64,000 nt of DNA from Kitagawia praeruptora. Its lineage: Eukaryota; Streptophyta; Magnoliopsida; Apiales; Apiaceae. The notes under the pieces were generated by a model. The model was not told the origin of the DNA. It ran no database searches and worked only from the letters and a program-made list of their open reading frames with translations. The stretch is taken from the NCBI GenBank assembly GCA_037693485.1, contig CM075344.1, forward strand, positions 23,582,501 to 23,646,500. The letters are read 5' to 3'. The stretch's first letter is position 1. Every line of letters starts with the position of its first letter. Below, one piece after another: positions 11,135-23,996 of the stretch. A program made the position numbers and the translations under genes.

Positions 11135-12207
11135 TACAGTCATGAAGCTGAATCTCCATATCTCCGCTGGTTTTCCCTAAACTCGAAAGTTACAGCAGCA
11201 TTTGTTGCTTTCGCATAAACTTGTACTTGGGAAATACTACTTCACAAGGCTGGATTTCTCTCATCATCCTTCGCAAGGCAGGAAAGTACAATTATTCCAA
11301 CATTTGCGGTTGTCTGGATACATCTTACCTTCCTCAAATCCTACGTCTATATGATTGGCATTTTCGTGTGGTTAAAGACATGCATGATTGCATATTATAG
11401 ATAGCTTTTAGGTGTGTGGTTGGAATTAAGGGTCTAAATTTGCAACATTAATCTCTTTTAAAAAAAAATGCGATAAAATGTGCAACTACATGTATTGGAA
11501 TATAATTCAATTTTCATGTCCTCTATGTTATTCAGAAGCATGATGTCGGTTTTGATCGAATCTTCGAATGTGTTTTATTCAACCTCACTGCTGATTGCTG
11601 AACAAAATGTAAAAGTTAAACAAATATTGAGCTACATGTAAGAAAAATGAAAAACTTAACATGGGACAGAGGGAACAGATCATGTATTCATATATCGATC
11701 ACCTTTGGATTGTCCGGCCACACCGCCAATTTTAATCAGCATCCTCCTATTTAATCCTTTCTACTAATGACACTGTCAAATCCTTGAAATCAATAATTGA
11801 GTGCTGTAATGAGTTACAGGTGTTGTACATGTTAACTCCAGTTCATGGTCAATGCTTTTATTGTGATTTAATTTATAAAAACAAAGCTGCTCAAAACATG
11901 CATGACACAGTGTTTAAAAATTAATGAGCAATTAGCTCTAATTAAGTCGAAAACGTGTAGGAGTATTATCCAGAAAAAGACAAGAGCCTGGTTGTTGTGA
12001 GAATTATTTCCATTTTATAGTGCACCACCATATATATGCGGCACCAAAATAGAGGAAGTCCACTCTTATATTATATTCAGACAGCCAGCTTTGATCTTCT
12101 GGCATTTTTATGAGTCCTTAAATATGGATGTCATTCTTACGACTAGTGGCATTTTTATTTTTCTTTCAAGTCACAAACCACAATTTGCTTTTTACTTGAC
12201 AGAAGAA
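11135..12207. other. NLR-2 upstream region, no gene seen
   Basis: The part from about 11385 onward (agcttttaggtgtgtggtt, then acatgtattggaatataattc) aligns with about 38680-38850 upstream of NLR-4, so it belongs to the duplicated NLR block. The part 11135-11385 looks like ordinary unique sequence. I recognise no product in it. The likely NLR-2 promoter and leader lie at about 12000-12207. Confidence 0.6.
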
Positions 12208-14771
12208 ATGGTTGATGCAGCTGTATCCTTTACAATGGAAAAACTTGATGAACTTGTTGCCAAACAAGTTAAAATTAGGAGAGGAGTCAAAGATGGTATT
12301 GAGTGGCTTAAAGATGAATTGGGCTACCTTCTTATTTCTGTAACAGCTGCAGAAGCACACCAATATAAGGATCACATCCGCCGGTGGACAGCCAGCGTCA
12401 GAGACGTTTCAAATCAAGCAGTTATCATCCTGGAAAGGTTCAGCGCCCAACAAGAAGAACATGCAGCTGCTGAACAAGGTGGTGTTTTGGATCGTTTGCG
12501 GAGATTTATTTGCATGTGCAACAAAGAAACCAATATTTATGATATCGATAAGGAAATCGTAGCACTCAAAGAAAAAATCATTGGTATCAAGATTAGGCGA
12601 GATGAATACCGTATCAACGACATAATCATGGCAGCTCCGATTGTGCGACAATTACAAAGACGGAGAACATTGCTAAGAGCAGCTTCCTTTGAGCACGAGG
12701 AGGATGTGATTGGTTTTGTGGATGTTGTCCAGACTTTGTTGGCTCAACTTGGTAATGGAGATCCCTCCCTTGGCTTAATTTCCATTCACGGAGTGGGGGG
12801 GTTGGGCAAGTCCACACTTGCTAGTCAACTGTACCACTCTACACAATTAAGCCATTTTAAAAGTCGTGCTTGGGTTTGTGTTTCAGAGGATTATGACATC
12901 ACACATGTCCTGAAGAAGATAATAAACTCCATAACGGGACAGGAACTCGATTCATTGAACAAAATGGAGGAGATCGAGTTGCTGCGGCACCTGCGAACGA
13001 AGTTAGATGGTAATCACTATCTTGTGGTGATTGATGATATATGGGATGTAGAGGTCTGGAAAAAGATTAAGTATGCTTTTCCAGACAAGAAGAATGGTAG
13101 TAGAGTCATTATAACCACACGGAGTAAAATAGTTGCCGATGCTGTGGATGACGCTTGTTTTGTCCATGAACTCCGTTTTTTAAGCGAAGAGGATAGTTGG
13201 GAATTATTCTGTAAGAGAGCAAAACCAACCCTGAACCTGGAGATATTAGGTAAGGAGATGGTAGGTAAATGTGGAGGATTACCACTTGCAATCGTAATGC
13301 TGAGTGGGCTATTATTGCAAATGAAGACGTATACGTTTTGGTCGGATGTGAAGGACCATCTTTGGAGAAAGTTGAAGGGGAAGTCTTTGGAGATTGAAGA
13401 GATACTAAACTTGAGTTATGATGACTTGTCTTTCCCGATGAGAAAATGCTTTCTATACCTTGCAAGGTTTCCGGAAGATTCTTATATTGAAGTTTTCAAG
13501 TTAAAGCTGTTATGGATTGCAGAGGAATTCATTTCAGAAGTTGACGAAGAAGACGGAGTAGTCATGGAGGATGTGGCTGAGGATTATGTGAATGAGCTTG
13601 CTAATCACAATATGATTCAAATCCAATTACTCTCTCCGGAAGGACAAGTCTTGGGGTGCCGGGTCCATGATCTTGTACGGGCTCTTGCCATAGAGAAGGC
13701 CAGGGAGCATAAGATTTTAGGAATTTTCGACTCAAGTAAAGAACGTGCAAATCCCATCCATTTGTTACAAGGACAGTCACGGCATGCCATTTATAAAGGA
13801 ATCGGTGAGTACTTGAAATTACTTGGGCCTAATTTTGATGTTTCAATGTTGTGCTCATTAGCAATAACTAAAAGAATTGTTCAACCCAAAGTAAAAGTAG
13901 AGCTGATGTACATTAGATTTAAATATCTTAAAGTGCTGGACTTGAGCAGTGTTGAAAGTTCAGGGAGGATACCCGAAGAGATAGGAGATCTAATTCTCCT
14001 AAAGTTCTTAGGCTTAATGGGTTTTGGTTCCGTAAGACCGTTAGTTATTCCTCCAAGTATAGGCAAACTAAAAAAGTTACAAACTTTAATTGGTTACGGC
14101 GAATACATATTTCCTAAACAGATATGTGAGTCGAAGGAAATAAGGCATTTGTGCTTTAGGGAAATCAAAGGGAAATTGAATATTGGTATACAGAGTGGTT
14201 CCATACTGATACCATCAATTGGACCAATCTTCATACACTTGTTATTAAAGGTAGTAGAGAAGGAGAAGAAGGACACAATTTTGAGTCCATAGCTAATTTA
14301 ACCAACCTCCGGACATTATTCCTGCTTATGTCCAACCACTTTTCTTCAACAATCCTACCACTTTCATCTTGCAAAAATCTCAAGAGGATCCTTTTGGCTG
14401 GCAAGATAAAAGATCCAGAAGAATTAAGTTTTCTGCCAGATTCAGTCACTGATTTAACACTTTGGCATACTGATTTCAAAAAAGATCCGATGCCCACTTT
14501 GGGAAGTTTGTCCAATCTCACCGCTCTTGTTTTTTTTGAGGCTTACACAGGGGATAAAATGGTTTGCAGTGCAGATGCGTTTCCATGTCTACAATTTTTA
14601 AGAGTAATTTTCCTCCGTAAATTGAGAGAAATTCAAGTTGTTGACGGAGCTCTACCTTCCTTAAAAGCTTTTCTAATAGAATCTTGTCCTCATATAGAGA
14701 TGGACAGGATTCCGCAGCGAGTAAAGTCTCTTCCTTCAGGACCTTTTTTAGACCCATTTTCAGTGTATTAG
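12208..14771 (+). pseudogene. NLR-2: CC-NB-ARC-LRR gene truncated by a 40-base deletion
   Basis: The start at 12208 (MVDAAVSFTMEKLDELV) is chosen by alignment with paralogs. The open frame also extends 39 codons upstream, but that part is non-homologous. The CC domain is followed by NB-ARC with P-loop GVGGLGKST, kinase-2 LVVIDDIWD, GSRVIITTR, GGLPLAIV and a VHD in place of MHD, then the first LRRs. Against NLR-3 and NLR-4, about 40 bases are missing at 14186/14187 (paralog sequence from caacgacc to catatcg). This shifts the frame, giving a stop at 14292 and a 694-aa product. The lost frame reopens at 14187 and runs cleanly to the family stop at 14771, so the deletion is the only lesion seen. 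A truncated CC-NB-ARC protein with few LRRs could still be made. Function as a full receptor is unlikely. Confidence 0.88.
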
Positions 14772-15062
14772 ATCATGATAGTCTAATTGTTCTATCTGTC
14801 ATAGTTTCTGAATCTTCTCCGAGCCCGTGTTTACTTTTATCATTTTTCATGTGAGATTATTTTTATTTTTATTTTTGAGGCTGTTTTTATATTTTTGAGG
14901 ATTGGTTTTGATAGATACCGGAAAAGCAAGAAAACGTTACATACATGATTTTGAGGTATATATATTATTCTAAAAAATTTCCAAAAAAAGACATAGAATT
15001 GCAGTGGAAATAGGATTCTAGGATGAAACAAAAAAGGGTGGAACTTTTGGTACCATTATGAA

Positions 15063-15784
15063 CAGTGGCGGAACTAGAGGGGGGCTAGGGGGTGCTTGAG
15101 CCTCCCCTGACTTCCAAAAAAACAATAATTTTTTTATTAGTATTAGATTATAGACGGCGCCCCGTAAAAAATAAAAAATAAAGTTTATGTAGAAAGAAAT
15201 TATTAAGAAACACGGAGCTACTTCTCTGTATCGCTTCTCTTGATCCTAAAAACTCATTTTCGAGTTTCTATCGTTCAAAACTTGTCCGTCTTGCCCTATT
15301 CTATCCAGAAGATTTCTCTTTAGTAGACCTTGAGTTGTTGCCTGACCAATTGGGCAATTTCATCTTTGATGTGAAAAATGATGAAGGTTGTACTAAACTT
15401 CAAAGTATCGGAGATCTTTCAGTTATGATGGTTAAGACTCAAAGGCATAGTGCATATCCTTTGGTATATCAACTTGTACTGAAAGCACTAAAGACTTACC
15501 AACGTAATCGGATTGGGGATGAATGGTTAAATGATAGCATGATGGTTTATATTGAAAAGGCTATTTTTGCAAAGGTGGATAATAAAGCAGTTTTACAAAA
15601 CTATCAGAATATGCAGAATCGTAGAATCCAATTGTCCTTCATTACTTCTTCTCGGAAAAACAATTCATCTTCTCGTCATTAAAGGTTAGTTTACTTTTAA
15701 TTTTGTACATTTTTCTGCTTATCGTAAATTGTTTATGCAAGTATGTAAGCCCCCCCCTAATATTTTGTTCTGGTTCCGCCACTG
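15063..15784. mobile_element. hAT element, internally deleted
   Basis: Termini CAGTGGCGGAAC/GTTCCGCCACTG are flanked by the perfect 8-bp TSD ATTATGAA (15055-15062 and 15785-15792). The homologous 3' flank of NLR-4 (about 42420-42520) lacks this insertion, so it arrived after the block duplicated. The interior keeps a transposase remnant on the plus strand. Confidence 0.9.
15335..15682 (+). pseudogene. hAT transposase C-terminal remnant (zf-MYM1-like)
   Basis: A 115-residue frame without a proper start. The segment YPLVYQLVLKALKTYQRNRI joined to GDEWLNDSMMVYIEK resembles the C-terminal dimerisation region of zinc-finger MYM-type hAT transposases, with the stretch normally between LKALKT and RNRIGDEWLND (the VERSFS region) deleted. 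The RNase H-like catalytic core is absent, so it is not an active transposase. Confidence 0.78.
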
Positions 15785-15792
15785 ATTATGAA

Positions 15793-16130
15793 TGACTGAA
15801 AAGAAAAGAAGATGACATAAGCTAATCAGCGAGGTTGACATATAATGAAACAAAGTTCGGAAATTTACCGAAAAAACTAGAGCCTCTTGTTCGAAACCCA
15901 CAAATTTCCACTTCAACTGGAGAATGAGATAACAATGTCAAAACTGGCAGAATATATTTTCAATAAACCTAATCTGCAAGACTGCAACTGAGAGCATTAA
16001 TAGACAGCAGAAGTTTACTGGTATCATTTATCATGGTTCGAATCCTGTAAGTTCAGGAGAAAGAATGATCGGAAATCCACAATTCCTCTCCCTTCCAAAA
16101 AAGAAAACGGTGGAATTTTCTACAAGTACT
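15793..16130. repeat. Duplicated 3' flank shared with NLR-4
   Basis: Sequence from tgactgaaaagaaaagaag through gaggttgacat, cccacaaatttccac and ttcaggagaaagaatgatcgg aligns with about 42510-43090 downstream of NLR-4. It marks the downstream part of the duplicated NLR block. Confidence 0.75.
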
Positions 16131-16743
16131 ATAATTTTTACCCCTCGCAAACCAGTGTCAAAATAATCATCATAAAATATTCTACGTCATTTGGAGCATC
16201 GGTTTTAAACATGAATTTTTTAGGCTTAAATTTTTAAATGAGATGATTTGATAATAATTATATAAATATTATACGTGATATTTCTAGAAAAGTAGGAATT
16301 TTAGTTAGAAAATATAGAAAAGGTGATAGTTTTAGTTGAAAAAGGTAATCGGTTAATTATTAATAATTATAAATTTATCATTTTTTTATTAAATAGAATG
16401 TCGTGATATAAGTGAATTAATTAGTTTATAATAATTATAATTTAATTATGTTATTTTACTAAATAAAATTGCTCTTAATGATTTTAGAAAAGGAGAAATT
16501 AATGTTGTCTTGATATTTCTAGAAAAAAAGGGATTTTAATTAGAAAATATAGAAAAACTTTTAGCTGAAAAAGGTAATCGGTTGATTATTAGTACTATAA
16601 TATTATTATTTTATTTTATTAAAAAGAACCGCCTGTGATATAATTGGAAAAAGAAATATTTTAGTTAGAAAAAATAGAAAAGGTAACGTGAACATTAAAA
16701 GGGTGACATGTTTTAGGTGAAAAAGGTAATTGATTATTTTATA
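16131..16743. other. AT-rich spacer, no gene seen
   Basis: Degenerate repeats of the type tagttagaaaatatagaaaaggtaa and cggttaattattaa recur here and again at 17007-17600 and 51600-52560. They look like old Helitron or other repeat remains. No coding potential was recognised. Confidence 0.5.
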
Positions 16744-17004
16744 CTCCCTCCGTCCCTTTTGATTCTTAACATTTCACTTTTTCAAAACTTTCTGGCACGC
16801 ATTTTAAGGTGCATTTTAAGGATAGTTAAATAACTTTTTTTTAAAATTTTCTTTTTCTGTATAAAAATTTAAACATTAAATTTTTATACAGAAAAAGAAA
16901 ATTTTTAAAAAAAGTTATTTAACTATCCTTAAAATGCACCTTAAAATGCGTGCCAGAAAGTTTTGAAAAAGTGAAATGTTAAGAATCAAAAAGGACGGAG
17001 GGAG
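16744..17004. mobile_element. Stowaway MITE, near-perfect hairpin
   Basis: Termini CTCCCTCCGTCCC/GGACGGAGGGAG are flanked by TA dinucleotides (16742-16743 and 17005-17006). The two arms pair over almost the full 261 bp (ttcttaacatttcac, gcattttaaggtgcatttta and so on). This is the standard Stowaway (Tc1/mariner) form. Confidence 0.92.
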
Positions 17005-17006
17005 TA

Positions 17007-19060
17007 GTAATTATAATTTAATTATGTTATTTTACTATACAAAATTGCTCGTAGTGTTCTTATAAAATGAGAAAAATAATATTGTCCGTGATATTTCTAG
17101 AAAAAAAGGAATTTAATTAGAGAAAGTAGAAAAGATAATACGTTTTAGCTGAAAAGGTAATTGGTTAATGATTAGTATGATAATATTATTGTTTTATTTT
17201 TATTAAATAGAACCGTCCATGATATAATTGGAAAAAGAGAGGTTGTAGTTAAGATAAAAGAAAAAAGGTAACTAAAAAAGGTAACCGCCCGTGATATAAT
17301 TAGAAAAAAAGTGATTTTAGTTAAAGAAAGGAGAAAACGTAACGTGTTTTGGTTTAAAAAGGTAATTGATTAGTTAATAGTAATTATATTCTAATTATGT
17401 TATTTTAATAAACAAAATTGCTCATAGTATTTGTTAAAAAAATAGAAATTTTAGTTAGATAAAATATAAAGATATTGTATTTTTACTAAAAAAAAGAAAT
17501 TATTTTGTTATTGAAAAATAGGAAAGGTAAGAGGGTAATTAAGTGAAATCAATAGTTATCATACCGACCGATTGACCGACCAAACTTTTAATGTTATGAC
17601 TATTATATAATAGTATAGATAGTTAGGATGTACATTTCTTTATTTTACATAAATAATTTGTGTTGATATATAGAATTATTAATTTAACACATTTCATATT
17701 TTACTTAGGGGTGTATTCAACTGAGATTCTGTTAAATTTTAATGGATTGATAATAGACGTTCCCAAAAAATTTCCCCAAAAAATTTACCAAATGAGTTGG
17801 CATGACAGGTGTTACCTTCTACATAGATTACACATAAAAATTTGGTAAAAATTTTGGGGAAACTTTTGGGGTACCTAGCATTTCTCTTGAAAATAATCCA
17901 TGGATTTTAAATAATTTTGCATATCCATGGATTGTTTGAAATCAATAACATAATCTACACAGATTAATTTAATTCTATACAGATTTTATTGGATTTTAAT
18001 GGATTGATTTATCAAGGTTTTTATGGAATTAAAAAAATTTCACATATTATACAGGATTGATTTCTTAATATTTTTTTATTTTATAATATCCATGTGTTAA
18101 TTAAAGATATTAATGTATATAAATAGTTCGAGACAGTATAAAATCAATGTAGTCCAAAGTAAAAAAAACAAGATTCAGAGTAACAATATTTCACACAAAA
18201 AAAGAAATTCGAATAATAAATTAAAAATTACCAAAATATGTTTATTTATCTAGTTCTCATCATCTTCCCCCTTCTCATCATCATCCTCTTCGTGGTCGCA
18301 TTAGGCCACCTAGTAACAGATAGATCGGTACTCTTGTTTAGAGTTTAGAGCAGCATCATACAAATGTTTTGACGACTCTAACGACTTTATGTATTCGATG
18401 TAGTCATTTAGTTCAGGGATCTCTGTTATGGTAATTACAGTAACTAAAGGAGCACTGATATACATTATATTCTATTATATAATAAGAGTATGAGTGATAA
18501 TAAGAGTGTATTACCAAAGGTTAAGGGATCGATTTTTATCGGCTACATAACAATAATATCTTTTTTATATATTAAATGTAAGAGAAATCTAATCCATAAT
18601 TTTGGTCCCTGTACCATCAAAATAATCTCAACCATCAAATCTAATATTTTTAAAAATAGATGATCAAGATTATATTATATTATAAATTATATCCTATTAC
18701 ATAATAAGAATAACAGAGATAATAATCGAGTACTACTATAGGTCAAGAATTCGACTCTCACTAACAACATAATTAAATCTAATATTTGTAACTTTAAATA
18801 TACTAATAAGCGAGTATTATCATAGGTCAAGGGTTCGATTCTCATTAACAACATAATTAAATTTAATATTTATAACTTTAAATATACTAATAAAATATAT
18901 GATTAAATTCACTTTTCAAAACTCATTAATCATCTATTAAATTTAATATTAGAAAATTTCTAAATTCGAATCTCTCCAACTCATTCTTTAAAAATCCTTT
19001 AAGCAATTACAATTGTTGTACTTAAATGGTGAAACTATTCTAACAATTGGATTATTTTCA
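17007..19060. other. AT-rich intergenic DNA with a possible PIF/Harbinger remnant
   Basis: At 17706 a GGGGTGTATTCAACTGAG motif resembles the terminal repeat of PIF/Harbinger-type elements. A 110-bp inverted repeat (about 17760-17875, ttccccaaaaaatttacc against ggtaaaaattttgggg) sits inside. Around 18250-18420 the minus strand reads like a degenerate acidic protein tail (EEDDDEKGEDDEN), with stops. A matching right terminus was not found. The span 18430-19060 is AT-rich, with repeated ggttcgattctcattaacaac-type phrases. Confidence 0.4.
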
Positions 19061-20120
19061 GTCGACTCAGAAAATTTATATACGGATTGCGTCAAGCATC
19101 TAGACAATGGTTTGACAAACTGAAGAATGAACTAACTGAGCAAGGTTTTGTACAGTCCAAAAATGACTATAGCCTATTCATCAAACGAGTTGCAGATCAA
19201 ATTACGATAATGGTTGTCTATGTAGACGATATTATAATTACAGGTACAAATTCTGAAATCATTTCTTCGATGAAGACACATTTACATAATACATGCATTA
19301 TAAAAGATTTAGGACTGCTACACTATTTTTAGGACTCAAGGTAGACTATCTTCCAAGTGGTATTGCTCTCAGTCGGTCTAAGTTTACTAAAGAGCTGTTA
19401 CATAATTTACCATTTGAACTAAATAAGAAAGCCACTACTCCTTACCACAAAATCTTAAACTTGATCCAGACACTGGAGATTTGCTTCTTGATGCTGAATG
19501 TTACAGGTCATTGGTGGAAAAGTTAATACTCGATCGGATCTCAATTATTCAGTTCAAATGTTGAGTCAATTCATGTAGAAACCTCGTACTTCCCATTTAG
19601 ATGCTTTGATTCACACTCTTACATATGTTTCTCAGTCTCCACACAAAGGCATTTTATTAAAAGCATATGACCATTTGACATTGCAAGCTTATTCAAACAG
19701 CACCTGGGGTTCATGTCCTAACACAAGACGTTCCATAACAGGGTATGTTCTTTTATTTGGAAATTCTCCAATAACTTGGAAATCAAAAAAACAAAGTATT
19801 GTTTCACGATCATCAGTAGAAAGTGAATATCGTGAAATGGCCTCTGCAGCAGCTAATTTTACATGGACAATTAAGTTACTTGAAGAACTTGGAGTATCAA
19901 ATTTAAAGCCTGTACCCTCCATTGTGACAGTCAGTCTGCGATTTCTATAGCCAAGAATCCCGTTTTTCACGAGAGAACGAAGCATATAGAAATCGACTGC
20001 CACTTCACTCGTGACAAGATAATTGAAGGATTGATTCAATTCACGTATTTGTCAACAACTACGTATTTACAAAGATTCTCCCTGCACAACATTTTAATGA
20101 TCTTCTTTCTAAGTTGTGAT
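19061..20120 (+). pseudogene. Copia pol fragment: RT C-terminal half and RNase H
   Basis: Reads RLRKFIYGLRQASRQWFDKL, then the catalytic YVDD of Copia reverse transcriptase (VVYVDDIIITG) to LGLLHYF at 19332. A frameshift follows, then FLGLKVDYLPSGIALSRSKF. RNase H motifs follow (SITGYVLLFGNSPITWKSKK, SRSSVESEYREMA, then a shifted frame CDSQSAISIAKNPVFHERTK). The YSNS motif has N where the RNase H aspartate is usual. Upstream gag, protease and integrase are absent. An LTR-like AT-rich stretch (about 20120-20470) follows, but I could not pair it with a left LTR. Confidence 0.88.
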
Positions 20121-20479
20121 TGTTTTCTCCACCTCCCAACTTGACAGAGGATATTGAGAATCATCACAGTAATGACAGTAATGACAAGGTAGCTAATTGT
20201 ATTATACATTCAGCTCAGCCAAGTATATTGATCGACTTGAGTGATGCACATCATCACTGTCCAACTGTCATGCCAGCAAATTAATTATACACATCAGTTA
20301 GTTAATTAGTAGCTTAATGAGTAAAAAAGATAAATAAATAGATATAGCTCTTGTATGTATAGAAGTTAGTAAGAAAAATTTTGTATATAGAGAGACGATG
20401 CTTCTGTATAGTTTTACCTTTTGGTCAATGAAAGTGATCTTGTTTTCTTCAAACCTTCTCCGAGCTAATTCAAGCATTC

Positions 20480-22948
20480 ATTAATGAAAGTTATTATAAC
20501 ATAAAATGAAATTTAATACATATAAAAAAAGTTAGCATTAATCTATATGTTATAATGCTTGAATATCGAAAATGTACCAGAATAGTTTAAGGTATTTTTC
20601 TTGAATTTTTGTTTTTTTGATTTTTTTAAAATTCTTTTTTTGCATTAAATATTTATTAATGACAATTTTAATTAGTCATTAATTACATCTATTAAACATC
20701 TATTTAATTTACTCTATTTAATTTGTTTAAAAATTATCAACCTTTATTTGAACATTAAAGTTATTATTTCAATATTAAATATTAATTATATATAGTTAAG
20801 TTTATTTTTAGGTAAAATGATGACTAACAATTGTTATATTGCGTTATTTTTTATTTTCTATTCAAGATCACTATAATTTCTTTTTGGATGATCATAGGGT
20901 AGACGACCTTAACTTTTCAATCAATTTTTATTATTAATTATTGTAAAAGTCGTAATAAATTATGAAAGTACAAGATATTTACTTAATATATGGAATTGTA
21001 TACAAACAATACAGACAAATTTTTAATTTTGTACATGAATAAATTATACATGAGTTATGATCAAATTAATTAAATTTAACAAACATTGCCATTTATCGGA
21101 AGATAAAATCGATAAAAAAGCCATACATCCATTGCTTCAATATATTGTGTTGAAATAAATTTTTGTCCTAATTAAACAAATTCTTACACTATTATATATA
21201 TATATATATATATAATGAGAGTGGTGTCGATTTTAAAAAATGTTATATATTAACATGGACTTTTAAAGCAATCTTTATTATCAATGATTGTGGAGTCGTA
21301 ATAAATTATGAAGTACAATGATCTTTACTTAAGATCTGAAATTTAAAATAAATAATACAAACAAATTTTTAATTTTGCACATGAATAAATTACACATGAG
21401 TTATGACCAAACTAATTAAATTGAATAAATCCAACCACTTTATCGAAAGATTGAATTGATAAAAAATTATACACACATTGTTTCACTATATTTTGTCAAA
21501 ATTAATTAATATCAAATTAAATAAATTCTTACCCAATTATTGAACGTAATATATGTATATTGTGATAGGGGTGTCGGCTTTAAAAAACGTTACTAAGTTA
21601 TATTCAATATTTGTAATTTTTGATCGTAAATATTACGTTCATATTGTAATTTTTTTATATGTTTATGATATTTGTAATATCATCAAAATTTTAGAAACGT
21701 AATGAAAGTATTTTTCCAATTAATAATTCATTAAAATTATTTTAAATTAATTTTTCTTAAAAATTCATAAGAGACTAATCAATTTTTAAAAATAATAAAA
21801 ATTAATTTATCAATTTTCAATATTTTAAAATAAATATTTTTAAACCGCGCGAAACGATAAGTTGGCTAGTAAACAATAACATCCCAAAAAAGACATTTTG
21901 AATCAACTAAGCTTAAAAATTATAATTTAAAAAATAAGTTATGAAATTATTATTAAAATTTACTTTCAATAGGACAGGGGAGTAAGTTGTTAACGACAAA
22001 GGGCATTTTGTGGTCAATCGACTAAACTCTTGTGAGTTGTGAGAAAACAAAGAGAATACTATAAGATTAGTGCACCCAACACCCAAGTAGTATCTGTACT
22101 AATATATAATAAGCAAACTAGGGGATAATTGATAATTTGGTTGTTTGGTTCAATCAAGCCTTAGAAAGAATGGTGATCGTTAGATATTTAGTAAATAGAT
22201 CGTAACCGTTAGATCTAATAGTAAGGAATATTCTATATTTAAATTTCTTTTCTAACTATCCAAGGTTCGAATCCCGTCAACAACAAATTTAGATTAAAAT
22301 TTAATATTATTAGTTTTAAACAATACATGTCATTTATTTTAATAACTATTATTATTACTAATAATTTTATTAATTAATACTACAAAGTTAAATTATATCC
22401 ATAATAAATTATTTTATTCTATTTTTTTAATCATATAATTTTAAAAATATTTAAAAGTAAGTCGTGCTTTGCACGGGCTCAAATAGATCAAAACCGTCAG
22501 ATACAATAATACTAAAAGTGATTATATACAAAGGTTTAAGGTCGATTCCCGCCAACAACATATTAATTTATATTTAATAGTAAAAAATTATTATATACAA
22601 AAATGTTAGGTTCGAATTTTTCCAATAACATATTAAAATTAAAATTTATAATAACTATCTTATAGCCCGTGCAAAGCACGGGTTACTTTTAAATATTTTT
22701 GAAATTATATGATTAAATAAAATAAAGTATAATAATTTATTATGGATATATAATTTAACTTTGTAATATTAATTAATAAAATTATTAGTAATGATAATAG
22801 GGATTAGAACATTAGATTTTTAGAAGAGAGATTTGAATATGGAATATTCCTTATTAATAGATCTAACGGCTATCATCTATTTACTAAATATCTAATGGTT
22901 ACTATTTTTTAGATGGTTGAACCAAGTCCTTATTCATAATACATTATT
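20480..22948. other. AT-rich spacer with a diverged tandem duplication and Helitron debris
   Basis: About 20940-21190 and about 21280-21532 are diverged direct copies (gtcgtaataaattatgaa, ttttaattttg-acatgaataaatta-acatgagttatga), period about 340 bp. A (TA)n tract lies at 21193-21214. From about 22088 the phrase ataagcaaactaggggataattg and GC hairpins gtgctttgcacgggc (about 22465) and its inverse gcccgtgcaaagcacggg (about 22664) are Helitron-type end motifs without complete termini. No genes were recognised. Confidence 0.55.
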
Positions 22949-23492
22949 GGGAAATTCTCGTTGGTGCCATTCTGAAATTGGCTTTTCCAAATGGTGTCAT
23001 TTCGTGTTTTTGACTTACGATTGGCACCCCTAAAGTAACTGATTACCCTAATTATGCCCTTCTGTTAATCAAAACGTTAAGAAACGTTAACAAATTTCAA
23101 CATTTATTCCATAATAAAATTTTATGTCATATAAACCACAAATTAAAAAAAGTTAAATGTGGAATTATGTTATTTTATGGTCAGAAAATGACTGAACACA
23201 TATTTTAGATTAACGGTATGTTAACTTATTACATATTAATGTTTAATATTTTTCAATTAGTGGTACATTAATAATTATAAATTAGTATTTAATTTTTTAA
23301 CTAGTAATACATTAAAAAATTATAGATCATTATTTATTTTTATAGTTTTTTTAACGTTTCTTAACGTTTTGATTAACAGAATGACATAATTAGGATAATC
23401 AGTTACTTTAGGGGTGTCAATCGTAAGTCCAAAACACGAAATGACACCATCTGGAAAAGCCAATTACAAAAGGGTAATAACAAGAATTTCCC
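22949..23492. mobile_element. Mutator-like MITE, 9-bp TSD
   Basis: Perfect 9-bp TSD TACATTATT (22940-22948 and 23493-23501). Terminal repeats begin GGGAAATTCT and share ATTGGCTTTTCCA, ATGGTGTCATTTCGTG and AACGTTTCTTAACG over more than 100 bp. The interior is AT-rich and non-coding. Confidence 0.88.
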
Positions 23493-23634
23493 TACATTAT
23501 TATACTCCATTTATTTAATCATATAATTTTAAAAGTAATCCGTGATTTGTACGGGCTAAAATTAAAAATATGTTTGCTGTATATCATAAAAGTGGGTGGA
23601 GCACAAATACAATCGAGGCTTTCATTATTTAATA

Positions 23635-23893
23635 CTCCCTCTGTCTCTTTTTTCATTTCCTATTTTGACTTTTTACATTGTTCATCATAAGCGATTGACT
23701 ACTAATTTATACGTAATTTATAAGACAAAATATAGTCATGAGTGATCTTGTTGGATTCGTATTTGTGAGTACTTTAATACAGTGAAGTTTTTATATTTAG
23801 TACTAAAACGAAATTAAAGATATTAACGATCAAAAGTGTGCATTGGCAAGCGTGATAATGATTAACAGGAAAAGAAATAAGGGACGGAGGGAG
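23635..23893. mobile_element. Stowaway MITE
   Basis: CTCCCTCTGTCTC/GGGACGGAGGGAG ends are flanked by TA (23633-23634 and 23894-23895). At 259 bp it is the same family type as the copy at 16744, but its internal arms do not pair as fully. Confidence 0.85.
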
Positions 23894-23996
23894 TATCCAT
23901 AATACTATACTATAATAAGTAAACTAGGGGATAATTGGTAGTTTGGTAGTTTGGTTCAACCCTATTTTTTAGCCATAATTTTAGTTTAATTAAAAA

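Noticed and set aside
12091..12207. Upstream extension of the NLR-2 reading frame by 39 residues
   Set aside because: The paralogs start at the MVDA methionine and the extension has no homology. It reads like translated leader sequence.
16744..17004. Long perfect hairpin as a microRNA precursor
   Set aside because: Its CTCCCTCCGTCCC ends and TA duplication identify it as a Stowaway MITE. Small RNAs from it are possible but cannot be seen here.
21193..21214. (TA)n run as a structural or origin-like site
   Set aside because: A plain dinucleotide microsatellite, common in AT-rich plant DNA.
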